From NCBI GenBank assembly GCA_029867005.1, contig CP123443.1, positions 2,232,001-2,296,000 of the forward strand: a stretch of DNA of 64,000 bases. The letters are read 5' to 3'. This DNA comes from Candidatus Haliotispira prima. Its GTDB lineage: Bacteria > Spirochaetota > Spirochaetia > SP-2023. Below the pieces are notes generated by a model, which was not told where the DNA came from, made no database searches, and was given only the letters and a program-made list of their open reading frames with translations. How positions within the stretch are numbered: position 1 is the stretch's first letter; each line of letters starts with the position of its first letter. Position numbers and translations under genes: made by a program. Shown one piece after another: positions 36,989 to 45,396 of this stretch.

Positions 36989-37967
36989 TTACTCTACGTT
37001 ATAAATAATAGAGAATCCATCCCCTACACCATTTGTCAAAGCTGTTCTATAGTTCCCAATGGAAACACTGAAGGGTGTATGTAAAAATAGTGCCCCCCGG
37101 TTTTGATCTCCAAAAGAGTTTGCCAAACCAGTATAACGAGTATGAACACTACCACTACCACTATCAAAAGCTCCAATAGCATTGGTAGTTGCTCCAACGG
37201 CTCCAATACTTAGTTCCGCAGCCAGGCCGGAAGTCTGCAACCATGAATAGACAAAAGGCACTCGAAACTTTCCACCTGTTTTAGTCTCGAAATTATGCGC
37301 CGACATATCAAACTTATGATCAGCTAAAGAACTACCAAACGTATATCTTCCCGATAGGTTTCCAAGAGTCGTAAAAATCAGCAATGTGGTGCTGTTGCCG
37401 CTGCTGTACATCACAATCTTATAGACCGTACTTGGCTGTAATACCGCCGCAGTTCCACCCGAAACTTCTCCGCTTGTGGCATCTTGTGTGGCACTAATAC
37501 TCAGGGCAAACTGAACGATCTGTGCCGAAGTCCCGGAAAAGTCTATGTTTCGGTAGGCCAATAGGGCTTCGGCAGCCGTGGCCGAGGGAATGGTTTCCGT
37601 ATCCGCAACGGCCAGAAAGGCCGCTGTGCCACTTTTCGTTGGGGTCAAAGATACCAGTGCCTGCGTTGCACCCACAAATTCTGTCGAGGCACGGACGTTA
37701 AATTTGGCTGCACCTCCGGAGTCAGATTTCATGTCCGTCATCGGGGCGCAGGAAGACAAAACTAAACAAATAAACAAGATAGAAAAAAGACAGAAAAATG
37801 AAAAATGTTTGGAAATTTTCGATTTATTGGGTAGTAAAAAAAGATAAAATAGCTGTATATATAATCTAAAATTGGTATGGATATTGGATATTGGATATTG
37901 GATATTGGATATTGGATATTATACTGTTTTGGAAGTTACCAGTCAACAGTGTATTTTGATGTTTCAT
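36989..37967 (-). CDS. Phase-variable lipoprotein 8 (family 4), OFF as sequenced
   Basis: Body of about 258 residues after lipobox LSSC. The N-terminal half matches genes 7 and 9, and the C-terminal half is its own variant (YTFGSSLADHKFDMSAHNFE; GAVGATTNAIGAFDSGSGSV; NRGALFLHTPFSVSIGNYRT). The ATG is at 37967 (MKHQNTLLTGNFQNSII) with TGGAGGA 8-9 bp upstream and a P1 that has TTGCCA and a perfect TATAAT. ATG to lipobox Leu is 202 nt, 1 mod 3, OFF with six repeats. Leader codons differ between copies while length is preserved modulo three. Confidence 0.83.
37879..37920 (-). repeat. Heptamer array of lipoprotein 8: (GGATATT)6
   Basis: Six perfect units adjoining the TATAAT box of the P2-like element (TTGACT with 17-bp spacer). 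Confidence 0.96.
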
Positions 37968-38140
37968 AAGAAAAATCCTCCAGGATATTTTGAATTTAGT
38001 CTATTATATATTCGTTTAGAATATTTGGCAAGAGGGGCCAGTGCAAGAGGAAAGTTGGAGGAGCAATTTAGCCAACCGGTCCGGGCCCAGCCGAAAATAA
38101 GAGAAAGCCTCTCCAAAGAGAGACTTTCTCTGTCCTGTGC

Positions 38141-39122
38141 TTACTCATGCTTATAAAAAATACCTAAACCGTTTCCTGCACTATTTGTCAAGTCGACTTG
38201 ATAACTCCCACCAAGGATACTCCTGAGGGGTGTATGTAAAAATATCCCGCCCCGATCTTTATCTCCAAAATGATTTGCTAAATTGTTATACAAAGTAGAG
38301 ACACGACCAGCAGATCCATCAAAACTTCCAATAGCTGTAAAGATTTCTTTCACATGAGTAGTTATTTCAACAAGCAGGATAGAATTCACCGACAACCACG
38401 AAAAAACAAAGGGCACCTGAAGTTTTCCGTCTGTCCCGGTCCGGAAATTATGCGCTGACATATCAAAATTAAACGGGTTATTACCAGTAGAAAATGGATA
38501 TCTTTCATTTATATTGCCAAGAGTTGTAAAACGGAGCAGTGTTGTGTTGCTGTCACCGCTGTACATCACAATCTTATAGACCGTACTTGGTTGTAATACC
38601 GCTCCGGTACCACCTGAAACTTCTCCGCTTGTGGCATCTTGTGTGGCACTGATGCTCAGGGCAAACTGGATTATCTGTGCCGAAGTCCCGGAAAAGTCTA
38701 TGTTTCGGTAGGCCAATAGGACTTCGGCAGCCATGGCCGAGGGAATGGTTTCCGTATCCCCAACGGCCAGAAAGGCCGCTGAACCGCTTTTGCTTGGTGT
38801 CAAAGATACCAGTGCCTGCGTGGCACCGACAAATTCTGTCGAGGCACGGACGTTGAATTTGGCTGCACCTCCGGAGTCAGATTTCATGTCCGTCATCGGG
38901 GTGCAGGAAGACAAAACTAAACAAAACAGCAAGATGGAAAAAAGACAGAAAAATGAAAAATGTTTGGAAAGTTTTGATTTATTGGGTAGTAAAAAAAGAT
39001 AAAATAGCTGTATATATATTTTAAAATTGGTATAGATATTGGATATTGGATATTGGATATTGGATATTGGATATTATACTGTTTTGGAAGTTACCAGTCA
39101 ACAGTGTATTTTGACGTTTCAT
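38141..39122 (-). CDS. Phase-variable lipoprotein 9 (family 4), OFF as sequenced
   Basis: First-placed and outermost gene of the array on the minus strand. Body of about 260 residues, lipobox LSSC. The first half is almost identical to gene 8; the second half is divergent (YPFSTGNNPFNFDMSAHNFR; VEITTHVKEIFTAIGSFDGS; GGIFLHTPLRSILGGSYQVD). The ATG is at 39122 (MKRQNTLLTGNFQNSII) with TGGAGGA upstream. ATG to lipobox Leu is 202 nt, 1 mod 3, so the gene is closed with six repeats. Upstream it faces the outer-membrane barrel gene at 39393 across a 270-bp divergent region. Confidence 0.83.
39034..39075 (-). repeat. Heptamer array of lipoprotein 9: AGATATT (GGATATT)5
   Basis: Six units, the outer one with a G-to-A change. 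Confidence 0.95.
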
Positions 39123-39327
39123 AAGAAAAATCCTCCAGGATATTTTGAATTTAGTCTATTGTATATTCATTTAGGAGTCTTGGCAAGAGGGGGCAGTGCA
39201 AGAGGAAAGTTGGAGGAGAACTCTGTTTCCCTCTGCTCTGAAATTGCATCTCCAAAAGAATCTCTCGATATATTTTTATGTATCAAAATATTTTATAAAA
39301 AAGAATCCCAATATCTTATATTTATTA

Positions 39328-39372
39328 TTGATAAATATTCAAGCCGGCAATATAGTAACTCTATAGAGTTAC
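39328..39372 (+). promoter_or_regulatory. Promoter with overlapping palindromic operator of the barrel gene
   Basis: TTGATA (39328-39333), a 17-bp spacer, TATAGT (39351-39356), both 5 of 6. A perfect 18-bp palindrome GTAACTCTATAGAGTTAC (39355-39372) overlaps the -10 box and the predicted start near 39363, the classic place for a repressor site. AAAGGAGG follows it. Confidence 0.6.
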
Positions 39373-39392
39373 ATCTAAAGGAGGAAAAATAG

Positions 39393-40091
39393 ATGAGAAA
39401 AATATACGGAAAGGTACTATTGTTGGTCTTGTTCTTACTGCCGGTGACCAATTTGACTGCCCAAGAAAGCGAAAAGAAAAGTGGCAGAGGTCCGATCAGC
39501 ATATTTATCAACGGCGGTCTGGGGGGCCTTTCAGGTAGCGGAGAGGTCACTGCATCCGGCACCAAAGTTGGGGACGTAACGGACGCAAAGCTCGGAATCA
39601 CTAAAATTGGTCTGGGTGCTTCGTATTCCCACCCCGTGAATGAAATGCTCAGCATTGGTGCGCTTTTGGAACTCCGTCTATTGATTAATAAAATAGAAGG
39701 GAAGGTCCAAAATGGTAGCTTTACCATAAATTTTAGCGACGGCCAAGTTCTGGGTTTTGGTGTAAGTTTTGGGCCGTACTTTCGTTTGGGACTTTGGGGT
39801 ACAGACAAGCAGGGTGGTCTCGGACTGGCACCCTACATTGCTATCAATTCACTGCGTGGTGAGATTAAGGGAAAAAATGCATCTCTAAGCCTGGAATACA
39901 CTGAAGAAGCACTACTGAATATCGGAGGTGGCCTGTTGCTGGACATCTTCTTCACCAATATGTTTGGCATACATTTGGGCCTTGAATTAGAAGGAACCAC
40001 GGCAAAGGTAACAGACGACCAAGGTGTCTGGACCGCCGAAGCCCCCTTGTTTGGGGCGATATTTTACGGTGGAGTCTCGGTCAGCTTTTAA
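39393..40091 (+). CDS. Outer-membrane beta-barrel-like protein
   Basis: A 232-aa exported protein: signal VLLLVLFLLPVTNLTAQ, then alternating hydrophobic/polar strands with many Gly (INGGLGGLSGSGEV, IGLGASYSHPVNEMLSIGA, LGFGVSFGPYFRLGLW) and a C-terminal strand ending in Phe (FGAIFYGGVSVSF), as expected for small OmpA/OmpW-like barrels. A strong AAGGAGG precedes the ATG. It is divergent from the lipoprotein array, from which it is the nearest neighbour. An outer-membrane partner or an independent porin-like protein are both possible; no specific family is assigned. Confidence 0.8.
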   Translation: MRKIYGKVLLLVLFLLPVTNLTAQESEKKSGRGPISIFINGGLGGLSGSGEVTASGTKVGDVTDAKLGITKIGLGASYSHPVNEMLSIGALLELRLLINKIEGKVQNGSFTINFSDGQVLGFGVSFGPYFRLGLWGTDKQGGLGLAPYIAINSLRGEIKGKNASLSLEYTEEALLNIGGGLLLDIFFTNMFGIHLGLELEGTTAKVTDDQGVWTAEAPLFGAIFYGGVSVSF

Positions 40092-40245
40092 GCTGTTCAA
40101 AAGCGGCCTCAGGTCTTCATTCACATTCTGTGCCCTTATCTCTGCACCCGGCCGGAAGCATTACCATTCATCCGGGACTCTACTTCTGTCCTTTTACTGT
40201 AGTTAAAATCACCGGAAATGCTGTGACACAGGCACGAAGCCGCTA

Positions 40246-40270
40246 CCGCAAAACGCAGTGCGTTTTGCGG
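40246..40270. terminator. Perfect hairpin downstream of the barrel gene
   Basis: CCGCAAAACGCA and TGCGTTTTGCGG form a 12-bp stem with one central G, followed by TTTGAAATCC. It is the only structured element in the 600-bp gene-free interval 40092-40694. It may be a terminator with a weak T tract, about 155 bp beyond the stop. Confidence 0.5.
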
Positions 40271-40694
40271 TTTGAAATCCCCCGAATTTAAGGGCAAAGA
40301 CCAGCCCCCGTATCCAACTACCGAGACTTACAACTCAAACCGGAGACCATATTCAAAAGTTATATTATTCCCCAAATTATTCCCAAAACTGCAACGGTAC
40401 CGGAGCCAAGACGGAGGGGGCCAATCGACAATCCCCCCGAAGTTCACCCGCATACCACAGAAATAGCTATTTTTCCGTATTACAGAATTTAATTTCTAAT
40501 TTTATAATTATGATCCGAGCATGCCTCTCTCTCAAGCACTTTTTCGGGAAAGACGCGTATTATATTATTCTATACAGTAGATCATCTTACCTCAAGATTA
40601 TACAATAGAACCCTCATTGAAATCACGCAGAAATGCGACAGAATAATGAAAGAAAATCGGCAGAAATTGAGACACGATATAGAGGCAGAATACT

Positions 40695-41708
40695 TTGTTG
40701 CGTAGTCCATATTGCGATGCAATCATTCTGGGAGGGGCTCAGCTTGGTTTGCGTTACGGAATTACCGGCGGGCGTTTTCTGTCCCGCGAAGTGTTCTTCG
40801 AATTGCTGGACAAAGCTTACCATCTGGGCTATCGCTCTTGGGATATGGCCCAGGCCTACGGCTGTGCCGAAGTTCGCGCCGCCTTCTGGCGGTGCTCCCG
40901 AAACTACCCCGATATGGCCTTTGGCAGCAAAATTCAGTTGCCGCAGACAGACCCGGAAGCATTGCGGGCGGCGCAGCAACGTTTACGGCGCAGTCGACGC
41001 TATCTGGCACCACATTCCGGCTTGGCATACGTATTACTGCATTCGCATGGGGCCGAGAATCCGACAGCGCAATTGAGAGCTTTGCAAGGGCTATGTCGTG
41101 ACAACCATCATCTTCGTCCCCATATAAATAACCGGCCAAATAACCGACCCGGCGAGAAAATCGGACTGTCGCTTTACTACCCCCGGGAACTGGAGGCCCT
41201 GTTCCGTTCTCAGGAACGCGGTGACTGTCCTTCTATAGACGTATTACAGATACCCTATAATTTTGCAGACCGTCGTTTTGAACCTTACTTTGGTCAGCTC
41301 AGCCGTATGGGAATCGAATTGCAACTGCGCAGCATCTACCTGCAAGGGCTCCTGTTTTCCGGCCCCACAGATTTGGAACACTTCAATTCCGGGTTCTTTC
41401 GGCCTTTGAAGCCCTTGCTTCAGGCTCTGGCCGAGCCGGAGGCTCAGGGCCTCCAACGCCAGGATGTACTGCTCTATTTCGCGCTACAACAAGCAGAACA
41501 CTTTGCACCGGGCAAGCTGCGTCTGGTCTTAGGTGTCTCCGGTGGAACGGAACTTTTGCAACTGCATCACAGCCTCCAACGAATTGCATCGTGGCCGGAA
41601 GATCTGCGCAGGGAAATCAAGCAACAACAGCAAATAAAAGATCCGGCCCTTTGGCCGGAAGAAAATATCCTGGTGCCGGCACTGTGGCCGAGCATCCGGC
41701 AGAATTAA
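40695..41708 (+). CDS. Aldo/keto reductase-family protein
   Basis: A 337-aa NAD(P)H-dependent oxidoreductase-like TIM barrel. Visible motifs are IILGGAQLGLRYGI at the N-terminus, YRSWDMAQAYGCAEV (normally WDTAPxYG with the catalytic Asp and Tyr), GSKIQLP (normally K of the tetrad), YVLLHSHG (His), VLQIPYNFADRRFEPYF, and RSIYLQGLLF. The tetrad residues Asp, Tyr, Lys and His all appear present. A TTG start at 40695 is used since no ATG lies before the first strand; GAGG lies upstream. The subtype is close to those found in surface-sugar gene clusters, and a glycosyltransferase gene converges on it. Confidence 0.8.
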   Translation: MLRSPYCDAIILGGAQLGLRYGITGGRFLSREVFFELLDKAYHLGYRSWDMAQAYGCAEVRAAFWRCSRNYPDMAFGSKIQLPQTDPEALRAAQQRLRRSRRYLAPHSGLAYVLLHSHGAENPTAQLRALQGLCRDNHHLRPHINNRPNNRPGEKIGLSLYYPRELEALFRSQERGDCPSIDVLQIPYNFADRRFEPYFGQLSRMGIELQLRSIYLQGLLFSGPTDLEHFNSGFFRPLKPLLQALAEPEAQGLQRQDVLLYFALQQAEHFAPGKLRLVLGVSGGTELLQLHHSLQRIASWPEDLRREIKQQQQIKDPALWPEENILVPALWPSIRQN

Positions 41709-41752
41709 AATTCCCGACAGGTTTGATGAATCCGATGGTGGAGAATATTTGG

Positions 41753-41782
41753 GCATGTTTAGTCATGTTTAGGCATGTTGGG
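41753..41782. repeat. Short CATGTTTAG tandem
   Basis: Three degenerate copies of CATGTT(TAG) lie between the convergent AKR and glycosyltransferase genes. No hairpin with a T tract was seen here. Confidence 0.45.
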
Positions 41783-41826
41783 AACAGTCAAAACAAATAG
41801 TGTCTCCGATCCCCGATCGACAATCC

Positions 41827-43017
41827 TCAATCCAAACCCATGATCTGACAAAATCTTTTGACTCGCTCGTAGGGAGTACTGCTCCTGATACCGGCTTTAC
41901 AACGTTCCCGAATATTGGGCACCGCCAAAGCCGCCAAGATTTTTTCGATCTGCTCCGGGGCCAACAAACCATTATCCTCAGGGCCTTCTACTCCGTGCCA
42001 CCCGTTCACTCCTTCCTTTATCAAAGCACTCGCCCCGATATGACCGCTGCACAAGACCGGGCAACCGGAAGCCAGTGCCTCAGCCACGACAAAACCAAAC
42101 GGTTCCCCTGTCGGCGGAAAGTATAACAAGTCGGCAGCATTGTAATAGCGGGCCAATTGTTCCGGCGGCTCAAAAGGCAGCAGGTGAAAACGGTCCTCTA
42201 CACCCAACTGCTTTGCCTCAGCCAAGAGCCGGCTTTCCTGCTCACCCTTCCCCACCAGTACATACCGGAACTGCGGATAGTTTCGCAACAAAGTCAGGCC
42301 CCAACGCCAACGCTTGCGCTCAATCAGCCGTCCCACTCCCAGCCAAACCGAAGAGCCGCAAAAATCTTGGACAAAAGGTTCCTGCTCCGGCCCCTCTGAG
42401 GCCCCTTGCCTGCGCTGCCAAATCTCTGTGGCCAGCTCCCGGCGCAACTGTCCGCGCTGACTGTCTTCCGCATAGCATTCCGCCTGCTGTAAATAATAGG
42501 GCACATCGGCGGTTTGCCAAGCTTCTTCAACTTGGAGCCCGGGATACAGGCCCTTGAGGTAAACCGTAGTCGCAGGCGAGGCACTGAGAGCCTTGTGACA
42601 CTTACTCAGCAAAAAGCTGCGGTAGCACCGGCGCAGCCGGCTCAGCCGGCTCTCACTCTCCAGATTCGAGTTACTCAGCAGATAGAAACGGTAACCCAAC
42701 AGCTTTTGAAACATAGCGGCATAGAGACCGTAGGGGGCAAAGGCAATGGTCAGCACCACATCCGGACGCAGACGGCGCAGCTCGAAAAGAAAGCACCCGG
42801 AATAGATCCGGCTTTTAGGATAGCAACCCTTACCAAATATACGGAGACGGAAACTATGCTCTGTGGGCTTGTAGAGCTCCCGCACCTTCCAGGCAGGGTT
42901 TTCACTCGGCCAGTCCCCAAACATGAAAACGTCCAGGTCCACAAGTTTGCCCAACTCATGGTAGAAGTCATAGTTCACTTGGTAGAATGGAGGGTGGAGA
43001 ACAACAAGTCTTTTCAT
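41827..43017 (-). CDS. Glycosyltransferase, GT4-like (GT-B fold)
   Basis: Transfers a sugar from a nucleotide donor, probably to a surface glycan or lipid. The 396-aa product has an N-terminal acceptor domain (KRLVVLHPPFYQVNYDFY) and a GT4-type C-terminal donor domain: VWLGVGRLIERKRW, FRYVLVGKGEQESRLLAEAK, RFHLLPFEPPEQLARYYNAA, and the donor-binding EPFGFVVAEALASGCPVLCS. The ATG at 43017 is preferred to a frame opening at 43083 because it starts the first strand directly; the ribosome site is weak. There is no signal peptide or membrane segment. The manC gene downstream in the window could supply GDP-mannose, but donor specificity is unknown. Confidence 0.9.
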   Translation of the reverse strand: MKRLVVLHPPFYQVNYDFYHELGKLVDLDVFMFGDWPSENPAWKVRELYKPTEHSFRLRIFGKGCYPKSRIYSGCFLFELRRLRPDVVLTIAFAPYGLYAAMFQKLLGYRFYLLSNSNLESESRLSRLRRCYRSFLLSKCHKALSASPATTVYLKGLYPGLQVEEAWQTADVPYYLQQAECYAEDSQRGQLRRELATEIWQRRQGASEGPEQEPFVQDFCGSSVWLGVGRLIERKRWRWGLTLLRNYPQFRYVLVGKGEQESRLLAEAKQLGVEDRFHLLPFEPPEQLARYYNAADLLYFPPTGEPFGFVVAEALASGCPVLCSGHIGASALIKEGVNGWHGVEGPEDNGLLAPEQIEKILAALAVPNIRERCKAGIRSSTPYERVKRFCQIMGLD

Positions 43018-43104
43018 AAGGTACTTTAGAAGGATAAAGATGAAAGGGCAAAGGAGAAAGGGGCCGTAACTCCGGATTGGCATAAAGTCCGTATACCAAA
43101 AAGC

Positions 43105-43133
43105 TTTACTTTTTTATTCGGACCTTTTATATT
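43105..43133 (+). promoter_or_regulatory. Candidate promoter of leuA
   Basis: TTTACT (43105-43110), 17 bp, TATATT (43128-43133). Predicted start is about 43140, only 3 nt before the ATG at 43143, so the transcript could be nearly leaderless. Confidence 0.4.
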
Positions 43134-43142
43134 GGCAGAGTT

Positions 43143-45125
43143 ATGGCAAAGTATCACAAATATCGACCTCTCTGTCTAATGGATCGAACATGGCCCAACA
43201 GAGTCTTAGAAAAAACCCCGCGTTGGTGCAGTGTTGACCTCCGCGACGGGAACCAAGCTCTCCCGACACCCATGGGTATTGAACAGAAAAGTGCTTTTTT
43301 TGACAAGCTATACGGCATTGGCTTCCGTGAAATTGAAGTGGGCTTCCCCGCTGCTTCACAGACGGAATACGCCTTTCTTCGCCATCTGGTCGAGCACCGA
43401 CAGATTCCTTCCGACTGTCAGGTTCAGGTTCTGACCCAGGCCCGCAAGCACTTGATCGACAAAACCATTACATCTCTTGAGTCTGTGCCCAAAGCTATTT
43501 TGCATTTGTACAATTCTACTTCGGAACAGCAACGTCGCATCACTTTCGGCAAGAGTGTCAAAGAAATTTGTCAGATTGCCGTCGATGGTGTCAAAATGGT
43601 AACGGACGGTCTGAACCGTTTGAGTGGCACCGAGATCACTTTGGAGTACTCTCCGGAGAGTTTTACCGGTACGGAAATCGCCGTGGCGGCAGAAATCTGC
43701 AATGCGGTAGCGGAAGAGTGGCACAAGACCGGACGGCCCCTGATTATCAACCTGCCGGCAACTGTAGAGCTTTCCGGGCCCCATGTCTACGCAGACCAAA
43801 TAGAACAGTTCTGCCGAGAGTTCTCGTACGACGACCGAACTTGCCTGAGCGTTCATACACATAATGACCGCGGCTGCGGCATCGCAGCTGCGGAATTTGG
43901 TGTGTTGGCCGGAGCCGGACGGATTGAAGGGACTCTCTTTGGCAACGGCGAGCGAACCGGTAACGTAGATTTGCTGACCCTGGCCCTAAACTGTGACAGT
44001 CAGGGGCTGGATTCCGGTTTAGACTTTTCGGATATTCAGAACGTGGTCGAGGCATATGAGCAATTTACCGGCCTGCCGGTTCATCCTCGCCATCCTTACG
44101 CCGGCAACCTGGTCTTTACAGCCTTCTCCGGCAGCCATCAGGATGCCATTAAAAAGGGTTTGGACAAGCGCAATAGCTTGATACACAAGATTTTGATCTT
44201 GGATGAATACCGGCATCTGGAACAAAAAATCAGCGGTAAGATGCCCGATTTAGGCGAACATGTACTCCGGCTGAGCAATGAAGTCTGGTCCGGTCCGGAA
44301 ACGGAGGAAGAAGACCCGCGTAGCCTGGAGGTGCGGGATTTATGCCGCAGTTTCTGGGCACAGGAACATCCGACACAGCCCCTGCGTGCACTGCTCGAAT
44401 CCGAACTGCCTTGGGACGTACCCTATTTGCCGATTGACCCCAAAGATGTGGGCCGCTCTTACGAAGAAGTCATCCGAGTCAACAGCCAGAGCGGCAAAGG
44501 CGGATTAGCCTACATTTTACAGGCCGAATTTGGAATACAGGTACCAAAGGCCATGGGTACCGAACTGGGGCGCGACTTCAACAAAGTCATGGATGCCTTG
44601 GGTCGGGAATTGAAAAAAGACGAGGTACATCAGTATTTTCACAACTTCTATGTCAATGTCGCTGATCCTCTGCAAATTATCAGTTATCAAAGCAGCCACA
44701 ACTCGGAGGAAGTCCAGGGTGTCAGCGCGCAGAGCACAAGTTGCCGGTTCCGGTTCAATCTGGGTGCCGGGTTGGCCGAAACCAACTTGCCACAGATGCG
44801 ACAATTTCACGGCCAAGGGAACGGCCCCATCGATGCCCTGATCCACTGTATACAACAGGAACTGCCCTATGCAACAAAGCTGAGACTGGCCTCTTACAGT
44901 GAGCAAGCCATCCAGTCAGGTGCCGACAGCGAAGCCTGTACTTTTGTGGCACTGGAAGACCAAGGAGATGATGAGCGACAGTTATACTGGGGCGTGGGTA
45001 GAGATACGGATACAGCGATGGCCAGCTTTCTGGCCGTCGTGTCCTGTTACAACAGATTCTACGCGGCAAAACACCGTTCAGGAAACCCGGGGCCCAACAC
45101 CGTTCACGAAGCCCAAGCCTTGTGA
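43143..45125 (+). CDS. leuA: 2-isopropylmalate synthase
   Basis: Condenses acetyl-CoA with 2-oxoisovalerate, the committed step of leucine synthesis. The 660-aa protein belongs to the longer class: KYRPLCLMDRTWPNRVLEK and WCSVDLRDGNQAL (catalytic Arg-Asp), the metal-binding HTHNDRGCGIAAAEFG, and GNGERTGNVDLLTLALN. The C-terminal part (from about residue 530) is the allosteric leucine-sensing domain (LGAGLAETNLPQMRQFHGQG, then NGPIDALIHCIQQ). It is longer than the average 560-600 aa by extra loops near residues 395 and 610-650. The ATG at 43143 gives the expected N-terminal arm. No other leu genes are in the window. Confidence 0.93.
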   Translation: MAKYHKYRPLCLMDRTWPNRVLEKTPRWCSVDLRDGNQALPTPMGIEQKSAFFDKLYGIGFREIEVGFPAASQTEYAFLRHLVEHRQIPSDCQVQVLTQARKHLIDKTITSLESVPKAILHLYNSTSEQQRRITFGKSVKEICQIAVDGVKMVTDGLNRLSGTEITLEYSPESFTGTEIAVAAEICNAVAEEWHKTGRPLIINLPATVELSGPHVYADQIEQFCREFSYDDRTCLSVHTHNDRGCGIAAAEFGVLAGAGRIEGTLFGNGERTGNVDLLTLALNCDSQGLDSGLDFSDIQNVVEAYEQFTGLPVHPRHPYAGNLVFTAFSGSHQDAIKKGLDKRNSLIHKILILDEYRHLEQKISGKMPDLGEHVLRLSNEVWSGPETEEEDPRSLEVRDLCRSFWAQEHPTQPLRALLESELPWDVPYLPIDPKDVGRSYEEVIRVNSQSGKGGLAYILQAEFGIQVPKAMGTELGRDFNKVMDALGRELKKDEVHQYFHNFYVNVADPLQIISYQSSHNSEEVQGVSAQSTSCRFRFNLGAGLAETNLPQMRQFHGQGNGPIDALIHCIQQELPYATKLRLASYSEQAIQSGADSEACTFVALEDQGDDERQLYWGVGRDTDTAMASFLAVVSCYNRFYAAKHRSGNPGPNTVHEAQAL

Positions 45126-45396
45126 CCAATTATGTTGACTCTAAAATATTTCTGTCGTGTCCCTTTCCGACGTACCGCATTTTCCGTTTCCCGTTTCCCA
45201 TTTTCCGAGGTCATGCCGAGTCGGGCCGGGGACTCTGTGGCCGAATCGGGCCGGGCCAAAGCGGAAAGAACACAGATCGCGGGCGTAAATGGCAGGTCAA
45301 CATTTATTCAGGCCCGCCAGGATGGCATCCGAACCGCATTGGCGGATACAGAAGGGGCATGGAGAATTTGCTGTTTTCTTTAAGAAAGGCCAACAC

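Noticed and set aside
29385..38932. TTG codons at or a few codons before the lipobox as true starts of the nine lipoproteins
   Set aside because: They fall inside the signal peptide, leaving too few hydrophobic residues and no Shine-Dalgarno, while the upstream ATG has a near-perfect one in all copies.
28531..39122. CRISPR-like regular spacing of the identical heptamer cassettes every about 1.0-1.2 kb
   Set aside because: The spacers are full lipoprotein genes and there are no cas genes or short repeat-spacer units.
28531..39122. Calling the nine lipoproteins pseudogenes because the ATG frame is broken
   Set aside because: All bodies are intact, indels between leaders are multiples of three, and the single defect maps to a 7-bp repeat, which fits reversible switching better than decay.
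32018..39392. Plus-strand open frames reading W-I-L-D-I-G-Y through the heptamers (60-117 aa)
   Set aside because: They exist because the repeat has no stop on either strand. They lack ribosome sites and their downstream parts run through the conserved minus-strand promoters.
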